Shown here: positions 6,749 through 12,507 of the stretch, in pieces
Layout of the letters: each line of letters starts with the position of its first letter
Position numbering within the stretch: position 1 is the first letter of the stretch
Origin: an uncultured Collinsella sp.
Lineage (GTDB): Bacteria; Actinomycetota; Coriobacteriia; Coriobacteriales; Coriobacteriaceae
NCBI GenBank assembly: GCA_902494545.1
Contig: CABUTP010000010.1
Span: 1 to 17,426 of the forward strand
Reading direction: 5' to 3'
DNA length: 17,426 nucleotides
Made by a program: the position numbers and the translations under genes
The notes under the pieces: generated by a model
What the model saw: the letters and a program-made list of their open reading frames with translations, nothing else
Database searches by the model: none
What the model was told of the DNA's origin: nothing

Positions 6749-7594
6749 CTACTCCTGCGGCATGGCAGGCATGGCCACTGTAGCGCCCGGGTCCTCGCCG
6801 GCGCCGTCAACGAGCGGCAGCGCTCCCTCGCGCGCGGGGGCCACCGGAGCCGTCGCCGCGCCACCGTAGACGGCAGCGGGGGCCTCGTGGCTTTCGGCGG
6901 TCGCGCCCTCGGTATCGATTGCCTCCTGCGGCTCGTCGTCAAAGCTCGGGACGCCCTGGGGCTCCGCGGGCTCGGGCTCGGAAGCAGCCTCGGCAGGCGC
7001 CTCGTCGACAGGATCGACGGCAGCCTCGGCAGGCTCGACGCCCTCGGCCGTATCCCCTGCCTCGCCCTCGGCGTTCGCGGCGGCGACGGCCTCGTGCGGG
7101 TCCTTGCCCTCGGCCTCGGCACGCATGCCCAGCACCAGGTTGCGCAGGCCCGCGACCGTACCGTCCACATCGGGAGCGGGCTGGTCGGCATGCAGATAGG
7201 CCCAATCCATCATAAAGGTCGCCGAAGACAGCGCACCGATGGCCAGCGCGTCGTCGGGACACGAAAGCTCGACCTCAAAGACACGCTCATCGTGCTCACT
7301 CACGCGAGTGCGGCCGCACGAAATGCTGCCAGCGAGACCGGTCTCGTTCATGAGCTCGACCGTCACGTGCTCCAGCAGATGGCAAAGCTCGGTCTGGCCC
7401 ATGCAGTCCTGGAATTCGCGACCGGAATCGCCCAGGCACAGGTGCTTGGCAATTGCGGGTACCAGGTAGTACACGCGCGCCGTGGCCTCGATGTCCTCCG
7501 AGGTCATGAGCGGCATGCCGGGGTTCACCAGCACGTGCGCGCAGATCTTGTCCTCGCTGACGGTGACCTTAAGGATGTTGAACAGGCCTGCCAT
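6749..7594 (-). CDS. Cyanophycin-synthetase N-domain-like protein
   Basis: In this 281-residue protein, residues about 60-130 carry a pattern I associate with the N-terminal domain of cyanophycin synthetase (CphA1): G-Q-T...H72-L-L-E75-H76-V-T-V-E-L, then a short turn, C-G-R-T-R and a beta-rich E-V-E-L segment. In CphA1 this domain holds the growing polymer beside the ATP-grasp and Mur-ligase-like domains; neither catalytic domain is present here. The rest (about 160-281) is an Ala/Glu/Pro-rich acidic tail without recognisable motifs, probably disordered. No signal peptide is seen. The gene starts 24 bases after the CorC-like stop, suggesting one transcript. The ATG follows ggggag with a 4-base gap. 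What the isolated domain does is unknown; the homology rests on pattern memory and needs a profile search. Confidence 0.7.
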   Translation of the reverse strand: MAGLFNILKVTVSEDKICAHVLVNPGMPLMTSEDIEATARVYYLVPAIAKHLCLGDSGREFQDCMGQTELCHLLEHVTVELMNETGLAGSISCGRTRVSEHDERVFEVELSCPDDALAIGALSSATFMMDWAYLHADQPAPDVDGTVAGLRNLVLGMRAEAEGKDPHEAVAAANAEGEAGDTAEGVEPAEAAVDPVDEAPAEAASEPEPAEPQGVPSFDDEPQEAIDTEGATAESHEAPAAVYGGAATAPVAPAREGALPLVDGAGEDPGATVAMPAMPQE

Positions 7595-7618
7595 AACTCT
7601 CCCCTACTCTTCCTTACC

Positions 7619-8992
7619 CTACTCGTCGCCATCGTGCGGATCCACAGAGCCCGCACCCGACGCCGCCGGCTTCTCTGCCGAGGGCTCGGAATCCTTCTTA
7701 TCGGTTTCGGCCGGAGCGATCACGCGAATGAGCGAGATGCGCTGGCCACGCATCGACTGCACCTTAAACTTGTACCCCGCAACCTCAAACACCTCTCCGA
7801 TGTCGGGCACCGAGTCGCAAAGCTCCAAAATCCAGCCGGCGATGGTCTCATAATCATCGCTTTCCTCGAGCGGCCAACCAAGCTCAATCGCGTCATCGCA
7901 CGAAAAACGCCCATCGACGAGCCACTCACGGCGCGAGAGGCGCGTGAGATACTTGTTGTCGGGGTCGAACTCGTCCTCGATCTCGCCGACGATCTCCTCG
8001 ACGATATCTTCGATGGTGATGATGCCGGCCGTGCCGCCGTACTCGTCCACGACGACCACGATCTGGTCGTGCGAGGTCTGCATCTCGGACAGCAGCGGCA
8101 GGATGTCCTTGGTATCGGGCACAAAGGTGGCATCGCGCAAATAGCTGGCGATGGGCTGGTCGCCCTTGCCGTCGAGCGCGGGCTGGATCAGGTCCTTGAT
8201 GTGTGCGATGCCCGCGACGTTGTCGGGGTCCTCGTGATAGACGGGGATGCGGCTGAAGCCAGTCTGGCGCATGGTGGACAACACGTCGGCGACCGTCTCG
8301 TCGTCCTCGCACATAGTGGTGTCCACGCGCGGCACCATGACCTCGCGGGCAACGGTATCGCCCAGGTCGAAGATCTCGTGGATCATGCGCTTTTCCTCAT
8401 CGAGCAGGTCGTCCTGCTCCGAGACCATGTACTTGATCTCTTCCTCCGAGACGTTCTGGCGGTCATCGGCGCTCTTGATGCGCAGGATACGGGCCAGGCC
8501 ATCGGAGCAGGCACCGGTCAGCCACACGAGCGGGCGGGCGATCTTTTGGAACACGGAAAGCGGCCCCACGACCTGCTTGGATACGCCCTCGGCGTTAGCG
8601 AGGCCGATGCGCTTGGGCACGAGCTCGCCGATCACGATGGACACAAAGGCGACGGCGACGGTGATGATGACCGGCGCTAGGCCGCGCGCGATGGCGGAAA
8701 GCGGCGCGATGCCAAAGCTCATGAGCCACGTGGCAAGTGGGTCGGACAGGCTCGTCGAGGCGACGGCGGACGAGGCGAAGCCCACGAGCGTGATGGCGAC
8801 CTGGATGGTGGCGAGCAGCTGGTCGGAGTCGGCAGCCAGCTTAATGGCACGCTCGGCGCGCTTGTCGCCTTCCTCGGCCTCGTGCTCCAACACGGCGCGC
8901 TTAGCCGTGGTGAGCGCCATCTCGGACATGGAGAAGTAGCCGTTGATGAGGGTTAAAACGAGGGTAGTGATAAGGGAGATGGTTATGTCCAT
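7619..8992 (-). CDS. CorC/HlyC-family (CNNM-type) transporter
   Basis: The 457-residue protein has a DUF21/CNNM membrane domain (about 1-165; S21-M-S-E24 in the first helix and G122-E-L-V-P-K-R128), a CBS pair (about 212-335; REVMVPRVD and VVVVDEYGGTAGIITIEDI) and a C-terminal CorC_HlyC domain (about 348-427), plus a 30-residue polar tail. Family members export Mg2+ in a Na+-coupled way or modulate Mg2+/Co2+ resistance, so it may balance the Mg2+ uptake genes at 499-3614. The ATG at 8990-8992 lacks a close Shine-Dalgarno; the nearest ggagg is 15 bases upstream and no better in-frame start is seen. It is probably co-transcribed with the cyanophycin-synthetase-N-like gene 24 bases downstream. 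Confidence 0.92.
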   Translation of the reverse strand: MDITISLITTLVLTLINGYFSMSEMALTTAKRAVLEHEAEEGDKRAERAIKLAADSDQLLATIQVAITLVGFASSAVASTSLSDPLATWLMSFGIAPLSAIARGLAPVIITVAVAFVSIVIGELVPKRIGLANAEGVSKQVVGPLSVFQKIARPLVWLTGACSDGLARILRIKSADDRQNVSEEEIKYMVSEQDDLLDEEKRMIHEIFDLGDTVAREVMVPRVDTTMCEDDETVADVLSTMRQTGFSRIPVYHEDPDNVAGIAHIKDLIQPALDGKGDQPIASYLRDATFVPDTKDILPLLSEMQTSHDQIVVVVDEYGGTAGIITIEDIVEEIVGEIEDEFDPDNKYLTRLSRREWLVDGRFSCDDAIELGWPLEESDDYETIAGWILELCDSVPDIGEVFEVAGYKFKVQSMRGQRISLIRVIAPAETDKKDSEPSAEKPAASGAGSVDPHDGDE

Positions 8993-9101
8993 CGGGAGTT
9001 TCTCGAACCTCCAAGATTCGGGCGTCAGGGTAAAACGTTCATGGCGGATACGGCAATTGCGCCGGCGCCCAAACGAGGACGCGGGCGCGCAGGCATGGTC
9101 G

Positions 9102-9785
9102 CTAGATTACGAAAAGGATCACCGCCATGAACTGGAAGATGCTGCCGGCGAGCACCCACAGGTGAAACACGCTGTGCAGATAGCGCACGTTTTTGGCGAT
9201 ATAGAACGGCACGCCCGCGGTGTAGCACACGCCGCCGACGGCGAGCAGGGCAAGTGCCACGGGGTTGAGCAGCGCAACAAGTTCGGGCAGCTTAAAGACA
9301 ACGAGCCAGCCCATCAGCAGGTAGACCAGGCCGCTTACCCAGTGCGGTTGACGCTCACGCATAAAGCACTCGAGGGCGATGCCAATAATGGCGATGGCCC
9401 ATACGGCAAAGAACAGCGCAGGGCCGCCGTCGTTTGCGAGCGTGATGAGGCAGAACGGCGTATAGCTGCCGGCTATGAGCAGGTAGATGCAGCTGTGGTC
9501 GATAATGCGGAACACGCGCTTGGCACCCGCGGGCTGAATCGCATGGTAGAGCGTGGAGGCAAGGTATTCGAGGATAATGCTGACACCATAGACAATCGCC
9601 GCGGCCATGTGGGCCGGGCCTCCGCCGCGCAGGGCAGCGAATACGATCAGGAGCACCAGGCCCGCGATACCCAGCAGGCAGCCGACACCATGGGTGACGG
9701 AGTTCATGATCTCCTCGCCCACCGTGTAGTGTGGAACGGCCGCGGTCTTGGGTCGCGGCTTAGAACTGTCGCTCGAATCGGACAT
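9102..9785 (-). CDS. Hemolysin III / PAQR-type membrane protein
   Basis: This seven-helix membrane protein of about 227 residues belongs to the hemolysin III (TrhA/PAQR) family. The zinc-site signature residues are all present: S29-V-T-H32, S77-T-L-Y-H81, D96-H in helix 3, and H204-S-V-F-H208 in the last helix. PAQR proteins are thought to be zinc-dependent hydrolases acting on lipids, and bacterial TrhA influences membrane lipid homeostasis. The ATG at 9783-9785 is preferred because ggagg lies 11 bases upstream. A TTG six codons earlier would overlap that ribosome site. The gene is divergent from the hydrolase at 9972 and has its own promoter-like region. Confidence 0.9.
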   Translation of the reverse strand: MSDSSDSSKPRPKTAAVPHYTVGEEIMNSVTHGVGCLLGIAGLVLLIVFAALRGGGPAHMAAAIVYGVSIILEYLASTLYHAIQPAGAKRVFRIIDHSCIYLLIAGSYTPFCLITLANDGGPALFFAVWAIAIIGIALECFMRERQPHWVSGLVYLLMGWLVVFKLPELVALLNPVALALLAVGGVCYTAGVPFYIAKNVRYLHSVFHLWVLAGSIFQFMAVILFVI

Positions 9786-9820
9786 GCCGGTTACATCCTC
9801 CAACGTAAAGAGTTCTCAAC

Positions 9821-9858
9821 ACTATATCAAAGCGTCTAGGTACGTGCGAAATTTGCAC
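9821..9858 (-). promoter_or_regulatory. Promoter and possible operator of hemolysin III gene
   Basis: On the minus strand TATAGT (9826-9821) is a good -10 hexamer about 36 bases upstream of the start codon. The -35 position falls in an imperfect dyad gtgcgaaatttgcac (9844-9858), which could be an operator. The -35 hexamer itself is weak. Confidence 0.4.
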
Positions 9859-9892
9859 CATACGTGACCCTTTGTTTACCCATTCTTTGCCT

Positions 9893-9906
9893 GTTGACGC
9901 ATCAAC
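9893..9906. promoter_or_regulatory. Operator-like dyad, copy 1
   Basis: GTTGACGCATCAAC has perfect 5-base arms (GTTGA/TCAAC). It matches the second copy at 9938-9951 at 11 of 14 positions, and all three differences are C/T transitions (consensus GTTGAYGYATYAAC). It overlaps the -35 hexamer TTGACG, where a bound repressor would block RNA polymerase. Confidence 0.6.
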
Positions 9907-9922
9907 GGCGAACGTCCATAAT
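9894..9922 (+). promoter_or_regulatory. Sigma-A promoter of alpha/beta hydrolase
   Basis: TTGACG (9894-9899) and CATAAT (9917-9922) are separated by exactly 17 bases. Each differs from consensus by one base. Transcription would start near 9929, leaving a leader of about 43 bases before the ATG at 9972. Confidence 0.8.
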
Positions 9923-9937
9923 GCGCTTGCATTAAAT

Positions 9938-9951
9938 GTTGATGTATTAAC
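9938..9951. promoter_or_regulatory. Operator-like dyad, copy 2
   Basis: GTTGATGTATTAAC lies within a longer dyad atgttgat/attaacat (9936-9953). It begins 45 bases after copy 1, about four helical turns, just downstream of the predicted transcription start. The two sites therefore bracket the promoter core, as expected for a dimeric repressor such as a TetR-, LacI- or GntR-type protein. The regulator is not in the window. Confidence 0.6.
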
Positions 9952-9971
9952 ATCTTATAGGAGAATACCGT

Positions 9972-10937
9972 ATGGCTCAAAACGCACGTTCCCATCGAAA
10001 GCTCAAGATAGCCGGCATCGTTGCACTGGTGGTTGTCGTTGCGCTGCTCGGATTTGCCGGCAACTTCCTGTTTGACTTCGCGCTGAATCCCCGCGCGCCG
10101 TACACCATGAAGATGATGCAGGATAGCAAGAACGACAAAGACGGTGAGCAGCCGGATGCCGAGGACACCGAGGCGCGGGCATGGTTTAAAGAAAACCGCA
10201 AGAGCAGCAGCCTCACCGCAGATGACGGAACCGAGCTCGCCGCTTGGTATTTTGCTGCTTCGGAGAACACGCACGACTACGCCGTCTGCCTGCATGGATA
10301 TACCAACGAGCCCATCGGTATGGCCCGATACGTCAAGCGATTCCACGACCGCGGCATGAACGTACTCGCACCCGCCGCCCGCGCCCACGAGCGCTCCGGC
10401 GGCGACTATATCGGCATGGGCTGGCCCGAGCGCCTCGATGTCGCTGCATGGATTGGACGGATCGTTGCAGCCGACCCCGAGGCGCGCATTCTTGTCTTTG
10501 GCGAGTCGATGGGTGCGGCAACCGCCATGAACGTCGCGGGGGAATCTCTGCCCGCGAACGTGAAATGCATTATCGAGGACTGCGGTTATACGAGTGTTTG
10601 GGACGAGTTTTCCCTGCAACTCAAGGACGTGTTCGGCCTGCCCAGCTTTCCCTTGCTCGATGTAGCAAACTTCGTGTGCAACGTGCGCGCGGGCTACGAC
10701 TTTCATAAGGCGAGCAGTGTGGAGCAACTCAAACACGCGACGGTTCCCATGCTGTTTATCCACGGCGACAAGGACACCTTTGTGCCGTACGACATGCTCG
10801 ACCAAAACTACGACGCGTGCGCCAGCAAGGTCAAGCAAAAGCTCACCATCCATGGCGCCACCCACGCCAAGAGTGCGCAAGTTGACCCCGAGCTCTACTG
10901 GAACACGGTCAACAACTTCCTCGACGAGTATTTTTAG
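9972..10937 (+). CDS. Membrane-anchored alpha/beta hydrolase
   Basis: The 321-residue protein has a basic N-terminus, one anchor helix (about 12-33) and an alpha/beta hydrolase domain outside the membrane. The oxyanion region is C106-L-H-G-Y. The nucleophile elbow is G177-E-S179-M-G. The acid is D268 in GDKDTFVP and the histidine is H298 in GATHAKS, so the Ser-Asp-His triad is intact. Between the anchor and core is a charged linker (about 50-75). The fold resembles BEM46/ABHD13-like and serine-aminopeptidase-type esterases; the substrate cannot be told. AGGAG at 9959-9963 sits 8 bases before the ATG. It is the only plus-strand gene, single-cistron, and probably regulated through the twin dyads at 9893 and 9938. 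Confidence 0.9.
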   Translation: MAQNARSHRKLKIAGIVALVVVVALLGFAGNFLFDFALNPRAPYTMKMMQDSKNDKDGEQPDAEDTEARAWFKENRKSSSLTADDGTELAAWYFAASENTHDYAVCLHGYTNEPIGMARYVKRFHDRGMNVLAPAARAHERSGGDYIGMGWPERLDVAAWIGRIVAADPEARILVFGESMGAATAMNVAGESLPANVKCIIEDCGYTSVWDEFSLQLKDVFGLPSFPLLDVANFVCNVRAGYDFHKASSVEQLKHATVPMLFIHGDKDTFVPYDMLDQNYDACASKVKQKLTIHGATHAKSAQVDPELYWNTVNNFLDEYF

Positions 10938-10974
10938 GCGAATAGTAACGTCTGAGGCTTTATCTGACCCCCTA

Positions 10975-11107
10975 TTTTCGGAAGTATGCGGCAAAATCTG
11001 GAACTGCCGACCAGACCGTAGTTTTACCAACAATTTATCAGGGGTTTTGTTGCCAAAAAACGTCGTGTGCTCGGCGGTCTCGAAATTTGCCGCATACTTC
11101 CGGAAAA
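10975..11107. repeat. 133-bp long inverted-repeat element
   Basis: An exact 17-base arm cggaagtatgcggcaaa (10979-10995) recurs inverted at 11086-11102. Weaker matching continues inward: both arms, read inward, have gccga about 17 bases later and then T-runs. Near the centre ccaacaa (11027-11033) faces ttgttg (11047-11052). The whole unit could fold into one long hairpin. It lies in a convergent intergenic gap, contains no gene, and looks like a non-autonomous palindromic repeat or a structured RNA. Confidence 0.7.
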
Positions 11108-11140
11108 CCGCCCGAGAGCGTTGCGCTCGCGGGCGGCTTT
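11104..11140. terminator. Bidirectional terminator between convergent genes
   Basis: The stem ccgcccgagagc (11108-11119) pairs with gctcgcgggcgg (11125-11136), 11 of 12 positions, with loop gttgc. CTTTT follows on the plus strand and AAAA precedes it, giving TTTT on the minus strand. It can end both the hydrolase transcript and the DUF362 gene transcript that meets it. Confidence 0.85.
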
Positions 11141-11188
11141 TGCTCAACTAACGCTACAAAGGTGCTTGTTTTGTCCAATAGATAGGTG

Positions 11189-12394
11189 CTACTTGACCTC
11201 GATGAGCTCGTACTTGCTCGTGCCCAGGCCGATCTTCTCGGCATGCGCAATGCAGGTGCGCCAGTCGGTGTCGGGATGCGTGATGCAGAAGGGGTCCTTG
11301 GCTTGCTCGCCCTCCAGATGCTCGTGGTTGTGCTCCATCTTGGCCGCGCTATCGGTGAGCTCGGTGTTGGGAAGCGGCTCGGACGCCATGACGGCATCGG
11401 CACAGGCCTGGTCGATGGCGACCGGGTCGAAGCTCGCGAACATGCCGATGTCGTTGACGATAGGCGTATCGTTTTCGGGATGGCAATCGCAGTTGGGGCT
11501 AATGTCCATGGCAAGCGAGATGTGGAAGCTCGGACGGCCGTCGACAACGGCCTTCGTATACTCGGCGATCTTGCAGTTGAGCACGTCGGCCGCAGCGTCA
11601 TGGCCGGGCTTGATGGCATCCTGGTTGCACACGCCGATGCAGCGACCGCAGCCCACGCAGCGATCATGGTCGATAGCGGCAACGTGAACCGTACGGGTGT
11701 TGCCGTTGGCGAGCTCGCGCTCACGGGTGTCGTCAAACGAGATAGCGCTGTGCGCACAGACCTTTTCGCAGGCACGGCAGCCAATACAGTGCTCGGTCGC
11801 GACGTTCGGCTTGCCGGCAGCATGCTGCTCCATCTTGCCGGCGCGGCTGCCGCCGCCCATGCCCAGGTTCTTCATGGCGCCGCCAAAGCCGGCCTGCTCA
11901 TGGCCTTTAAAGTGCGTGAGGCTGATCACAATATCGGCATCCATGAGTGCCCGACCGATCTTGGCCTCGTGCACGTACTCGCCGCCCTCGACCGGAACGA
12001 GCGCCTCGTCGGTACCCTTGAGGCCATCGGCGATGATGATCTGGCAACCCGTGGCATACGGGGTAAAGCCGTTCTGGTAGGCGGTGTCGATGTGCTCGAG
12101 CGCGTTTTTGCGGCTACCGACATAGAGCGTGTTGCAGTCGGTGAGGAAGGGCTTGCCGCCCAGCTCCTTCACGACATCCGCGACGGCGCGGGCGTAGTTG
12201 GGGCGCAAAAAGCTCAGGTTGCCCAGCTCGCCAAAGTGAATCTTGATGGCGACGAACTTGTTCTCAAAGTCGATCTGCTCGATACCGGCGTGACGTATGA
12301 GGCGCTTGAGCTTGTCGAGCTGGCTCTCGCGAGCATGCGTGCGCAGGTTGGTGAAGTACACCTTAGCGGGTGCTGCGGGTGCAGTTGCGGTCAT
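11189..12394 (-). CDS. DUF362 protein with two 4Fe-4S clusters
   Basis: This is a 401-residue cytoplasmic protein. A DUF362 domain spans the N-terminal half (about 10-195; IKIHFGELGN, LTDCNT, HFKGHEQAGFGG) and resumes after the clusters (about 265-335; NDIGMFASFDPVAIDQ). Between them lie two ferredoxin-type motifs: C203-x2-C206-x2-C209-x3-C213 and C246-x2-C249-x2-C252-x3-C256. Such proteins are common in anaerobes and are thought to carry electrons, but no reaction is established. A His/Glu-rich stretch (about 353-362) might bind metal. The ATG follows gagggg by 8 bases. A TTGACT (12467-12462) lies upstream with a poor -10 (TACCAT, 12442-12437) at 19 bases. It appears to be a single gene converging on the alpha/beta hydrolase. 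Confidence 0.9.
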   Translation of the reverse strand: MTATAPAAPAKVYFTNLRTHARESQLDKLKRLIRHAGIEQIDFENKFVAIKIHFGELGNLSFLRPNYARAVADVVKELGGKPFLTDCNTLYVGSRKNALEHIDTAYQNGFTPYATGCQIIIADGLKGTDEALVPVEGGEYVHEAKIGRALMDADIVISLTHFKGHEQAGFGGAMKNLGMGGGSRAGKMEQHAAGKPNVATEHCIGCRACEKVCAHSAISFDDTRERELANGNTRTVHVAAIDHDRCVGCGRCIGVCNQDAIKPGHDAAADVLNCKIAEYTKAVVDGRPSFHISLAMDISPNCDCHPENDTPIVNDIGMFASFDPVAIDQACADAVMASEPLPNTELTDSAAKMEHNHEHLEGEQAKDPFCITHPDTDWRTCIAHAEKIGLGTSKYELIEVK

Positions 12395-12436
12395 AGATCT
12401 ATCCCCTCGGTCTATATGGCGTTACAGACATAGAGG

Positions 12437-12467
12437 ATGGTACCAGTTAAAGCAGAGTTAAAGTCAA
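12437..12467 (-). promoter_or_regulatory. Promoter-like boxes of DUF362 gene
   Basis: On the minus strand TTGACT (12467-12462) and TACCAT (12442-12437) lie 19 bases apart, within an otherwise AT-richer gap. Two direct copies of tttaact occur in the spacer. The -10 and the spacing are sub-optimal, which may reflect an activator or a weak promoter. Confidence 0.4.
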
Positions 12468-12476
12468 GTACGGCAC

Positions 12477-12507
12477 CTAGTCATTGGGGACGTTCTCGAA
12501 CGACTAC
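12477..12507 (-). repeat. 31-bp palindromic element, copy 2
   Basis: Left arm ctagtcatt, core ggggacgttctcg, right arm aacgactac. The minus-strand TAG at 12506-12504, inside the right arm, is the stop codon of the FtsX-type permease. No T-run follows, so it is not a classical terminator. Confidence 0.8.

Noticed and set aside
9786..9803. Upstream TTG start for the hemolysin III protein
   Set aside because: It overlaps the ggagg ribosome site that serves the ATG at 9785.
12477..12507. 31-bp element as a classical intrinsic terminator
   Set aside because: It has a stem but a 13-base loop and no T-run, so it lacks the usual terminator form. A role in 3' end formation stays open.
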